A DNA stretch of 64,000 bases from Demequina mangrovi (GTDB lineage Bacteria > Actinomycetota > Actinomycetes > Actinomycetales > Demequinaceae). Both the position numbers and the translations under genes were made by a program. The stretch's first letter is position 1; each line of letters begins with the position of its first letter. The notes below the pieces were generated by a model. That model was given only the letters and a program-made list of their open reading frames with translations. It had not been told where the DNA came from and did not search any database. The stretch is from positions 143,198 through 207,197 of the forward strand of contig NZ_BBLU01000006.1 of NCBI RefSeq assembly GCF_000759715.1, given 5' to 3'. This document shows, one piece after another, positions 56,783 through 64,000 of the stretch.

Positions 56783-57073
56783 ATGCATGGTCTGATCAGC
56801 GCGTTCGAGGTGTCGGAGGGTGCGCGCGCGGAGGTGGTCGCCGCGCTCGTCGAGGGGTCGCGGGGGATGCCCGGCAACCTGTCGTACGTCGTGGCCGAAG
56901 ACGTCGAGAACGCCGGCGTGGTCTGGGTGACGGAGTTGTGGGAGTCGGAGGAGGCGCATCGGGCCTCGCTCGCGCTCCCGGAGGTCCAGGAGGCGATCGC
57001 AAAGGCGCGGCCGCACCTGCGCGGGATGCGGACGCGCGCCGTGACCCGCCCGGTGGCGGGAGCCGACCCGTGA
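56783..57073 (+). CDS. ABM family (quinol monooxygenase-like) protein
   Basis: A 96-residue dimeric alpha+beta barrel protein. LISAFEVSEGARAEVVAAL, NLSYVVAEDVENAGVVWVTELWES and HRASLALPEVQEAIAKARPHL follow the YgiN-like antibiotic-biosynthesis monooxygenase pattern. AAGGGGCACGC precedes the ATG. Likely acts on a small aromatic or quinol, unproved. Confidence 0.75.
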   Translation: MHGLISAFEVSEGARAEVVAALVEGSRGMPGNLSYVVAEDVENAGVVWVTELWESEEAHRASLALPEVQEAIAKARPHLRGMRTRAVTRPVAGADP

Positions 57074-57170
57074 CCCGTGCTCGCCGGAGCGGAGATCGGC
57101 GGGGATAGCAGGTCGGACCCGCCGCGCGGAGGAAACCTCGGCGTCACAGGCGATCTGCCACGATGGCACG

Positions 57171-58328
57171 GTGACCCTCCTCGCCGATGCCGACGCCCGC
57201 CTGGACGCCATGATCGTGGACGCCGCGGCGCTGATCCGCTGCGAGTCGCCCTCGGAGGACCTCGCCGCGGTCGCGCGCAGCGCGGAGGAGACCGCACGGG
57301 TGATCGGAGCGAGGTTCGGCGAGGCTGGGCTGCCGTCCGAGCCGGAGCGGATCGAGATCGACGGCGTCGTGCATCTGCGGTGGTCCCTCGGCGACGGCCC
57401 GCGCCGCGTGATGCTCCTGGGCCACCACGACACCGTGTGGCCGGTCGGCACGCTCGAGCGGATCCCGTTCTCCGTGGTCGACGGCGTCATGCGGGGGCCC
57501 GGCTGCTTCGACATGATCGTCGGCGTGGTGCAGGCGGCGCACGCGGTCGCGATGCTCGCCGCGCGCGACGGCGCCGCCTCCGTCGACGGGGTGACCTTGC
57601 TCGTCTCCGGCGACGAGGAGGTGGGCTCGCTCACGTCGCGCGGCCTCATCGAGGACGAGGCGCGGCGGCACGATGCGGTGCTCGTGCTGGAGGCCGCGGG
57701 TCCCGGGGGCGCGCTCAAGACCGCGCGCAAGGGCGTCTCCTGGTACGAGCTCGAGGCGCGCGGCCGTGCCGCCCACTCGGGCCTCGAGCCGGAGCGCGGC
57801 GTCAACGCCGGCATCGAGCTCGCGCATCAGGTGCTCGCCCTGGCGCACGTCGCCGACACGGCCGCCGGCACCACCGTGACCCCCACGCGCGGCGTCATCG
57901 GTACCACCGGCAACACCGTCCCGGCGGCGGCGCGCGTGAACGTCGACGTGCGTGCCCGCACCGCCGCGGAGCAGGACCGGGTCGAGGCGCACCTCAAGGC
58001 GCTCGCGCCTGTCCTCGACGGAGCGGAGGTGACGGTCCACGGCGGTATCAACCGACGCCCGCTGCAGCGCGCCGACGCGGCGGCGCTGTACGAGCGCGCC
58101 GTCCGGCTCGCACCCTCGGTGGGCCTCGAGCTGAGCGAGATCGCGGTGGGAGGCGCCTCCGACGGCAACTTCACCGCCGGCGTCGGCACCCCGACGCTCG
58201 ACGGGCTCGGCGCCGTCGGCGGGGGCGCGCATGCCAAGGACGAGCACGTGCTGGTCGCGCACATCCCCCCGCGCACGGCGCTGGTCGCGCTGCTCGTCGA
58301 GGACCTGATCGCGAGCCCCGCACGATGA
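57171..58328 (+). CDS. M20 family metallopeptidase, probable N-acyl amino acid deacylase
   Basis: A 385-residue M20 protein from GTG. HHDTVWPVG holds the first zinc ligand, GPGCFDM the bridging Asp, LLVSGDEEVGS the catalytic Glu pair, and the dimerisation domain lies at about residues 185-295 (CPG2-like). It overlaps the GNAT gene by 4 bases, and that gene overlaps an NSAR-type racemase. In such operons it removes the N-succinyl group from L-amino acids. Confidence 0.82.
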   Translation: MTLLADADARLDAMIVDAAALIRCESPSEDLAAVARSAEETARVIGARFGEAGLPSEPERIEIDGVVHLRWSLGDGPRRVMLLGHHDTVWPVGTLERIPFSVVDGVMRGPGCFDMIVGVVQAAHAVAMLAARDGAASVDGVTLLVSGDEEVGSLTSRGLIEDEARRHDAVLVLEAAGPGGALKTARKGVSWYELEARGRAAHSGLEPERGVNAGIELAHQVLALAHVADTAAGTTVTPTRGVIGTTGNTVPAAARVNVDVRARTAAEQDRVEAHLKALAPVLDGAEVTVHGGINRRPLQRADAAALYERAVRLAPSVGLELSEIAVGGASDGNFTAGVGTPTLDGLGAVGGGAHAKDEHVLVAHIPPRTALVALLVEDLIASPAR

Positions 58329-59179
58329 CGCGGGTCGAGCCGGACGTCGTGGCCGATGCCTGGGCGGACGCGCAGGCGGCTGCCGCACGCGCGGGGGTCG
58401 AGGTCCGGATCCTCGCACCGGCCGAGGCGCCCGCGGCGGCGGCGCTGCTCGAGCGGCTGTGGGCCGTGCCGGTGGTCGAGGCGCCGCTCATGGTCGCGCT
58501 GGCGCATTGCGGCGGCTACGTCGCGGGTGCGTTCCGCGACGGGAGGTTGGTCGGGGTCTGCGTCGGGCTCCTGGCACGGCCGCACGGCGAGGCGATGCAC
58601 TCGCACGTCGCGGGGGTGCTCCCCGAGGAGGCCGGCGGCGGCGTCGGCACCGCGATGAAGCTCCATCAGCGGGCCTGGTGCCTCGACGAGGGGCTCACCC
58701 GGCTCACATGGACCTTCGATCCGCTCGTGGTGCGCAACGCGATGTTCAACACGCGACGCCTCGGCGCCGAGCTCACGGACTACCTCGTCGACTTCTACGG
58801 GCGCATGACCGACGGCGTCAACGCCGGTCAGGGGAGCGACCGCATGGTCGCGACGTGGCATCTCGACGCGCCGCTTCCCCGTGGCGACACAGGGGAGGTG
58901 CCGGCCGCATCGTCTGTCCCGACCGCATCGTCCGCAGTCGCGCACGAGGCGCTGGGCATCGGCCCCGGCGAACGCCCCGAGACGCGTCCGGTGCCAGCGG
59001 ATGCCGAGGCCGTCGTCCTGTGCGTGCCCGCCGACATCGAGGACCTGCGTCGCCGCGACCCCGCCGTCGCCGCCGCCTGGCGCCCCGCCTTCCGCGATGC
59101 CATCCGGCCGCTGCTCGCCGGCGGGTGGCACGTCACCTCGGTCGCCCGCGAGGGCCGCTATCGATTGGAGAGACGATGA
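58325..59179 (+). CDS. GNAT-type N-acyl(succinyl)transferase linked to NSAR
   Basis: A 284-residue protein with GNAT-like fold: GGYVAGAFRDGRLVGVCVG, HSHVAGVLPEEAGGGVGTAMKLHQ (acyl-CoA loop near residue 105) and LTWTFDPLVVRNAMFNTRRLGAE, a block I associate with the acyltransferases encoded beside N-succinyl amino acid racemase. It would succinylate D-amino acids. ATGA overlaps on both sides. Confidence 0.8.
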   Translation: MTRVEPDVVADAWADAQAAAARAGVEVRILAPAEAPAAAALLERLWAVPVVEAPLMVALAHCGGYVAGAFRDGRLVGVCVGLLARPHGEAMHSHVAGVLPEEAGGGVGTAMKLHQRAWCLDEGLTRLTWTFDPLVVRNAMFNTRRLGAELTDYLVDFYGRMTDGVNAGQGSDRMVATWHLDAPLPRGDTGEVPAASSVPTASSAVAHEALGIGPGERPETRPVPADAEAVVLCVPADIEDLRRRDPAVAAAWRPAFRDAIRPLLAGGWHVTSVAREGRYRLERR

Positions 59180-60306
59180 GGATCCGTCACGTCGCCCTGC
59201 ACACGCTCGACCTGCCGCTGGTCGCGCCCTTCACGACGTCGTTCTCGACGCAGACGCATCGCCGCGTCCTCGTGCTCGAGCTGCATGCCGACGTCGACGG
59301 CGTCGAGGTGGTCGGCTGGGGCGAGTGCGGCGCGCTCACCGAGCCCGTCTACTCCGAGGAGTACCTCGCCGGCGTCATCGACGTCACCACCTCGTACCTG
59401 CTGCCGATGCTCTTCGCGGCGCAGGAGCGCGCGCCCCTCACCGCCGAGACGGTCGCGCACCACCTCGAGCGGATCGTCGGCCACCGGATGGCGAAGGCCG
59501 CCGTCGAGATGGCGGTGCTCGACGCGCAGCTCAGGGCGGCGAGAGTGTCGTTCGCCGACCACCTCGGCGTCACCCGCGACCGCGTGCCGTCGGGCGTCTC
59601 GGTCGGGATCCAGGACTCGATCCCTCAGCTGCTCGACACCGTGCAGGGCTACCTCGACGAGGGCTACGTGCGGATCAAGCTCAAGATCAAGCCGGGCTGG
59701 GACCTCGACCCCGTGCGCGCCGTGCGCGAGGCCCATCCCGACGTGCCGCTGCAGGTCGACGCCAACGCCGCCTACACGCTCGTCGACGCGAACCACCTCG
59801 CGAAGCTCGACGCGTTCGACCTCCTCCTCATCGAGCAGCCGCTCGCCGAGGACGACCTCCGCCAGCACGCCGAGCTCGCGACCCGCATGCGCACCCCGAT
59901 GTGCCTCGACGAGTCCGTGGTGTCCGCGACCGCCGCCGCCGACGCGATCGCGCTGGGTGCCGCGCAGGTGATCAACATCAAGCCGTCGCGCGTCGGCGGC
60001 TACCTCGAGGCCCGGCGCATCCACGACCTCGCGTGTGCGCATGGAATTGCGGTGTGGTGCGGCGGCATGCTCGAGACCGGCATCGGCCGGGCCGCGAACG
60101 CGGCGCTCGCCGGGCTGCCCGGCTTCACGCTGCCGGGGGACATCTCGGCCTCCGACCGCTTCTACGCCGAGGACATCACCGAGCCCTTCGTCATCGAGGA
60201 CGGGCACATCGCGATCCCCCGCGAGCCCGGTCTCGCGCGCGTGCCGGATCCGGACCGCCTGGCCGCGGCCACGGCATCGTCCTTCCAGGTCGAGGCACGC
60301 GGCTAG
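59176..60306 (+). CDS. N-succinylamino acid racemase/o-succinylbenzoate synthase (enolase superfamily)
   Basis: A 376-residue enolase-superfamily enzyme of the MLE subgroup. Catalytic IKLKIKPG (KxK near residue 165), metal ligands in VDANAAY (Asp), LIEQPL (Glu) and CLDESV (Asp), and the second Lys in NIKPSRVGG. OSBS and NSAR share this sequence family. With the acyltransferase and deacylase in the same overlapped unit, NSAR in D-to-L amino acid conversion is more likely than menaquinone synthesis; no other men gene is nearby. Confidence 0.86.
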   Translation: MRIRHVALHTLDLPLVAPFTTSFSTQTHRRVLVLELHADVDGVEVVGWGECGALTEPVYSEEYLAGVIDVTTSYLLPMLFAAQERAPLTAETVAHHLERIVGHRMAKAAVEMAVLDAQLRAARVSFADHLGVTRDRVPSGVSVGIQDSIPQLLDTVQGYLDEGYVRIKLKIKPGWDLDPVRAVREAHPDVPLQVDANAAYTLVDANHLAKLDAFDLLLIEQPLAEDDLRQHAELATRMRTPMCLDESVVSATAAADAIALGAAQVINIKPSRVGGYLEARRIHDLACAHGIAVWCGGMLETGIGRAANAALAGLPGFTLPGDISASDRFYAEDITEPFVIEDGHIAIPREPGLARVPDPDRLAAATASSFQVEARG

Positions 60307-60315
60307 CCTGGCCGC

Positions 60316-60936
60316 GTGAACCCGTCCGTCTCCTCGCTGGCCTCCGCCGTCCGGGAGGCGCCGTCGCGGCTGGGCGCCACGCGGCTGGTCCTGATCGACG
60401 GCCCCGCGGGCTCGGGCAAGACCACGCTCGCCAACCGGCTCGCGGTCGCGCTCGGCGGGGCGGCCTCCGCCGGGGCGGGCACCTTCGACCCGGCGCGTCC
60501 GCTCGCGGACGATGCGCCGGTCCAGATCCTGCACGGCGACGACATGTACGAGGGCTGGGGCGGGCTCACCACGCTGGACCGCGTCCTCGTCGACCAGGTG
60601 CTCGGCCCGCTCGCGCGCGGCGAGGCGGGCGCGTTCCGGATGTGGGACTGGCATCGCTCCGCGCGCACCCATGTGATCCGCGTGCCCGCCAGGCTCTACC
60701 TCGTCGTCGAGGGCGTCGGGGTCGCGTCGCGCGCCGCCCGCGAGCTCGCGTCGCTCGTGCTCTACGCCGACGCGCCGTGGGAGACGCGCCTCGAGCGCGG
60801 CGTCGCGCGCGACGGCGAGGCCATGCGGTCGGAATGGCTCCGTTGGCATCCGCAGGAGGACGCGTATCTCCAGGCCCAGGGCGTCCGCGACGCCGCGGAC
60901 GCGGTGATCGACGGCACCCTGCCGGTGCCCGAGTGA
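60316..60936 (+). CDS. P-loop kinase, uridine kinase-like
   Basis: A 206-residue protein from GTG, ten bases after the racemase gene. GPAGSGKTTLANRL is the Walker A loop (residues 29-36 core), LHGDDMYEGWGGL matches the DD-Y substrate region of uridine/phosphoribulokinase-like kinases, and VVEGVGVASRAA contains Walker B. Substrate unknown; may be a nucleoside or other alcohol. Confidence 0.8.
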   Translation: MNPSVSSLASAVREAPSRLGATRLVLIDGPAGSGKTTLANRLAVALGGAASAGAGTFDPARPLADDAPVQILHGDDMYEGWGGLTTLDRVLVDQVLGPLARGEAGAFRMWDWHRSARTHVIRVPARLYLVVEGVGVASRAARELASLVLYADAPWETRLERGVARDGEAMRSEWLRWHPQEDAYLQAQGVRDAADAVIDGTLPVPE

Positions 60937-60985
60937 GCGGCGCCCGCTGCCCCGGGGTCCGCATGGTCCGTGCGAGGGTGTCCCC

Positions 60986-62215
60986 ATGACCGCCGCCGCG
61001 ATCCAGCGCCGCACGCTCATCGTCGTGTCCGCCGCCCAGATCCTGTCGGGCTTCGGTCTCGCCGCCGGCATCACCGTCGGTGCGCTCCTCGCGACCCAGG
61101 TGTGGGACTCGCCGGCCGCGGCGGGCGTGCCCGCGGTGGTGATGACCGTCGGCGCCGCGGGCTCGGCGCTGGTCATCGCGCGGATCTCCGAGCGCCGGGG
61201 TCGACGCGCGGGCCTGGGGAGCGGCTATCTCGCAGGCGCCGTCGGGGCGGTGGGGGTCGTGGTGTGCGCGCATCTCGGCACGCCCGCGGGCCTGCTCGCG
61301 GCCTTCCTCGTCTACGGCGCGGGCAGCGCCGCGAACCTTCAGGCGCGGTTCGCCGGCGCGGACCTCGCGCCCCCGCATCGCCGCGCGACCGCGATGTCGG
61401 TGGTGCTCATGGCGACCACGCTCGGTGCGGTGCTCGGCCCGGTCTCCGCACGGTGGAGCGGCGAGCAGGTCGCGGCGCGCGGGCTCGACCCGCTGCTGGG
61501 CTCGTTCGTCGTCGCCGCCGTCGCCTACCTGCTGGGCTCGGTGGTCCTCGTGACCGCGCTGCGGCCGGATCCGCTCCTCACTGCGCGCAGGCTCGGCGAG
61601 GAGGCGACAGGGCCGGGCGCCGGCGACCGGCCCACCGATGTCCGCGACTGGCGCGTCCCCGTGGCCGCCGGGATCGGCCTCATGGTGGTGGGGCAGGGCG
61701 TGATGGTCGCGATCATGACCATGACGCCGGTGCACCTCACCGCACACGATCACGGGATCGGCGCCGTCGGAGCCGTGATCGCAGCCCACGTCGCCGCGAT
61801 GTACGTGCCGTCCCCGTTGTCGGGCTGGCTGGTCGACCGCTGGGGCCCGGCCCCCGTGGGCGGCCTCTCGGGGCTGGTCCTCATCGCCTCGGGCACGGTC
61901 GCGGCCGCCGGTGGAGCCTCGATCGGGCCGATCTCGGTGGCGCTCGTGCTGCTCGGGCTGGGCTGGAGCCTCGCGATGGTCGCCGGATCCGCGGTGCTCG
62001 CGACCCGCACCCCGGCCGCCCTGCGCCCCCGGCTCCAGGGAAGGGCCGATGCGCTCACCACGCTCGCAGGGGCGTCGGGCGCGGGCCTCGCGGGCATGGT
62101 CGTTGCCGAGGCGGGCTACGCGACCCTCGCCCTCGGCGGCGCGGCGCTCGCGCTGCTCGCCGTGCCGTTGGCGCTCGTGGTGCACGTGCGTGCTGGCACA
62201 ATGGCCGCATCATGA
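60986..62215 (+). CDS. MFS transporter
   Basis: A 409-residue protein with twelve predicted helices in two halves split near residue 205 (polar GEEATGPGAGDRPTDVRDW). The loop after helix 2 has RISERRGRRAG, an MFS motif A-like sequence, and SGWLVDRWGPAPVGG repeats it in the second half. Likely a proton-coupled exporter of small molecules. Its stop overlaps the tyrS start by 4 bases. Confidence 0.82.
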   Translation: MTAAAIQRRTLIVVSAAQILSGFGLAAGITVGALLATQVWDSPAAAGVPAVVMTVGAAGSALVIARISERRGRRAGLGSGYLAGAVGAVGVVVCAHLGTPAGLLAAFLVYGAGSAANLQARFAGADLAPPHRRATAMSVVLMATTLGAVLGPVSARWSGEQVAARGLDPLLGSFVVAAVAYLLGSVVLVTALRPDPLLTARRLGEEATGPGAGDRPTDVRDWRVPVAAGIGLMVVGQGVMVAIMTMTPVHLTAHDHGIGAVGAVIAAHVAAMYVPSPLSGWLVDRWGPAPVGGLSGLVLIASGTVAAAGGASIGPISVALVLLGLGWSLAMVAGSAVLATRTPAALRPRLQGRADALTTLAGASGAGLAGMVVAEAGYATLALGGAALALLAVPLALVVHVRAGTMAAS

Positions 62216-63477
62216 CTGAGCACCTCCTCGACGAGCTCGCCTGGCGCGGGCTGATCTCCCAGACCACCGGTGACGACGCGCTGCGCGAGGCGCTCGACGC
62301 AGGACCGATCACGCTCTACTGCGGATTCGATCCGACCGCGCCCAGCCTCCACATCGGCAACCTGGTGCAGATCCTCACCGTGCGCCGCTTCCAGCTCGCG
62401 GGGCACAAGCCGCTCATGCTCGTCGGCGGCGCGACCGGCCTCATCGGCGACCCGAAGATGGCGGGGGAGCGCACGCTCAACCCCGTCGAGGTGGTCCACC
62501 AGTGGGTCGAGCGCATCCGCGGCCAGATCGAGCCGTTCATGTCCTTCGAGGGTGACAACGCCGCGCGCATGGTCAACAACTACGAGTGGACCAAGGACAT
62601 GTCCGCGATCGAGCTGCTGCGCGACGTGGGCAAGTACTTCCGCCTCGGCACGATGATCGCCAAGGACACCGTCGCCCGCCGGCTCAACTCGGACGAGGGC
62701 ATCTCGTACACCGAGTTCAGCTACCAGGTGATGCAGGGCATGGACTTCCTCGAGCTGTACCGCCGCTACGGCTGCACGCTCCAGACCGGCGGCTCCGACC
62801 AGTGGGGCAACCTCACCTCGGGCACCGAGCTCACGCGCAAGGCGGAGGGTGTGAGCGTCCACGCGCTCTCGACGCCGCTCATCACCAAGGCGGACGGCAC
62901 CAAGTTCGGCAAGACCGAGTCGGGCACGGTGTGGCTCGACGCGGCCATGACGAGCCCGTACGCCTTCTACCAGTTCTGGCTCAACCAGGCCGATGCGGAC
63001 GTCATCAGCTATCTCAAGGTCTTCACCTTCCTCACGCGCGAGGAGATCGAGGCGCTCGAGGTCAAGGTCGCCGAGGAGCCCTTCCGCCGCGAGGCGCAGC
63101 GCACCCTCGCGTGGGAGGTCACGAGCCTCGTCCACGGCGAGGCCGCCGCGCAGGGGGCGGTCGACGCCTCTCAGGCGCTGTTCGGCCGCGGCGAGCTCGG
63201 CTCGCTCGACGAGGCGACGCTCGGCGGTTGCGCGCAGGAGCTCGGGGGAGTGGACCTCCCCTCGGGCGCGACCATCGTCGAGGCGCTCGTGACCGCGGGG
63301 ATCGTGGAGTCGAACTCCGCCGCCCGCCGCGCGATCGGCGACGGCGGCGCCTACGTCAACAACGTGCGGGTGGACGATGCGGAGCTCGTCCTCGGCGCGG
63401 ACCACACCCTTGCCGGCGGCTGGGTCGTGGTGCGGCGCGGCAAGAAGTCCGTGGGACTGGTGCGGCTCTCCTCCTAG
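62212..63477 (+). CDS. tyrS: Tyrosyl-tRNA synthetase
   Basis: A 421-residue class I synthetase. TLYCGFDPTAPSLHIGNL contains the tyrosine and HIGH-type (HIGN) motifs, QTGGSDQWGNL the tyrosine pocket, KFGKTE the KMSKS equivalent, and the C-terminal S4 domain begins near residue 350 (SNSAARRAIGDGGAYVNN). ATG at 62212 overlaps the MFS gene stop. In Micrococcales tyrS often lies beside an rRNA operon, consistent with the promoters that follow. Confidence 0.95.
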   Translation: MTEHLLDELAWRGLISQTTGDDALREALDAGPITLYCGFDPTAPSLHIGNLVQILTVRRFQLAGHKPLMLVGGATGLIGDPKMAGERTLNPVEVVHQWVERIRGQIEPFMSFEGDNAARMVNNYEWTKDMSAIELLRDVGKYFRLGTMIAKDTVARRLNSDEGISYTEFSYQVMQGMDFLELYRRYGCTLQTGGSDQWGNLTSGTELTRKAEGVSVHALSTPLITKADGTKFGKTESGTVWLDAAMTSPYAFYQFWLNQADADVISYLKVFTFLTREEIEALEVKVAEEPFRREAQRTLAWEVTSLVHGEAAAQGAVDASQALFGRGELGSLDEATLGGCAQELGGVDLPSGATIVEALVTAGIVESNSAARRAIGDGGAYVNNVRVDDAELVLGADHTLAGGWVVVRRGKKSVGLVRLSS

Positions 63478-63542
63478 TCCGGAGGCGCGTTGCGGTCATC
63501 TGCCAGGAGCGATGGCTGCGACACGCCCGAGATGCAGGCGAT

Positions 63543-63571
63543 TTGACCGCGACTCGGGCGATGCGTACTGT
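63543..63571 (+). promoter_or_regulatory. Tandem promoter P1
   Basis: TTGACC (63543-63548), 17-base spacer, TACTGT (63566-63571); GTTGCC at 63580. Confidence 0.55.
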
Positions 63572-63744
63572 TTCACCCCGTTGCCAACGACGGGAACGCC
63601 CGGCGGAGGACTGAAGAAGGCCCCGCGGGTGAAGCCCGAGCAACATCCTCGACACCGGCTGACAGCCTGACGCGTGCGTCATGGCGGGCCATGGAGAGGC
63701 GCTCTCGGAGCTCCCAGGACATCGGATCGGACGGAAACGCCGAT

Positions 63745-63774
63745 TTGACAGAGCGGGAGCGGCGAGAGTAAGTT
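63745..63774 (+). promoter_or_regulatory. Tandem promoter P2
   Basis: TTGACA (63745-63750), 18-base spacer, TAAGTT (63769-63774); GTTGCC at 63781. Confidence 0.72.
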
Positions 63775-63938
63775 AGACGGGTTGCCTGGAGAGGCCGCCG
63801 CAAAGCGGGAGACTCACCGAGCAGCCAATCTGACGCTCCTGAAGTTGAGGGGTTCCGTCGAGCCGGAAAGGCCGCGGAATTCCTAGTTTCAGGGATCCGG
63901 ATCGATGATCGGATAAACAAATCGGTAAACAAGCCGAT

Positions 63939-63967
63939 TTGACTCCGAGAAATGATGCGGGTAAGAT
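63939..63967 (+). promoter_or_regulatory. Tandem promoter P3
   Basis: TTGACT (63939-63944), 17-base spacer, TAAGAT (63962-63967); GTTGCC at 63975. Confidence 0.75.
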
Positions 63968-64000
63968 TGATCAGGTTGCCCCGAGCGAGATCCTGGGAAT

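Larger units (their letters stand above)
63478..64000. other. Non-coding leader region after tyrS, probably upstream of an rRNA operon
   Basis: No gene in 523 bases. GC falls toward the end. It contains three promoter-like units, each followed by GTTGCC. The 16S rRNA itself is not reached. Confidence 0.65.

Noticed and set aside
59176..60306. Menaquinone menC call.
   Set aside because: Family cannot separate OSBS from NSAR; the overlapped deacylase and acyltransferase favour NSAR.

Overview
This 64 kb window is high-GC (about 70%) actinobacterial chromosome. GTG starts, leaderless-looking promoters, an argCJBDFRGH cluster, tyrS beside probable rRNA promoters, and an Rv2578c-family radical SAM gene behind a TCGAAC-N4-GTTCGA LexA box all fit Actinomycetota. 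I would guess Micrococcales, without firm proof.

Layout. 1-8045: the end of a polar amino acid ABC transporter ATPase, then mixed metabolic genes (GNAT, beta-hydroxyacid dehydrogenase, NAGPA-type lipoprotein, two APH-fold kinases, alpha/beta hydrolase, SDR). 8059-15114 (minus): a metal cluster with a CopC-CopD fusion, a CopB-type Cu ATPase behind a CueR-like operator, a P2-type cation ATPase and an acetyltransferase. 15193-19210 (minus): VOC protein, a large PEPCK/HPrK-like P-loop protein and a membrane protein.

19540-28274 is an integrated 8.73 kb element that splits the Rv2578c-type radical SAM gene inside its CxxxCxxC motif. It carries a large serine integrase, a membrane protein, a small-terminase-like protein, a scaffold, an HK97-fold-like major capsid protein, a head-tail connector, two small Cys-rich proteins, four orphan proteins and origin-like repeats. 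I found no large terminase, portal or tail gene. It looks like a phage satellite that makes its own capsid. Joining the outer arms of the two junctions restores the host gene; joining the inner arms rebuilds an attP with 18-bp inverted arms. The host gene's LexA-box promoter points straight at the integrase, which suggests SOS-coupled excision.

29384-36548: a tiny gene, then a TetR regulator diverging, across two identical operators, from two GH3 glycosidases (the second with reversed domain order and a membrane anchor), followed by an anchored esterase. 36562-39978 (minus): gnd, zwf and an SDR. 40182-47661: macrodomain protein, DUF222-HNH protein, epimerase, two tandem paralogues with an HhH-like signature, GNAT and quinone oxidoreductase.

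47711-56243: arginine biosynthesis argCJBDFR, chained by 4-bp overlaps and preceded by an ARG box, then argG and argH. 56240-63477: YbaK-type deacylase, ABM monooxygenase, a three-gene operon (M20 peptidase, GNAT, NSAR/OSBS enolase) matching the N-succinyl amino acid racemase route, a P-loop kinase, an MFS transporter and tyrS. 63478-64000 holds three tandem promoters sharing GTTGCC near +1, probably for an rRNA operon just outside the window.

Across the host DNA the 9-mer GGACGATGC occurs at least 26 times but was not seen in the inserted element.
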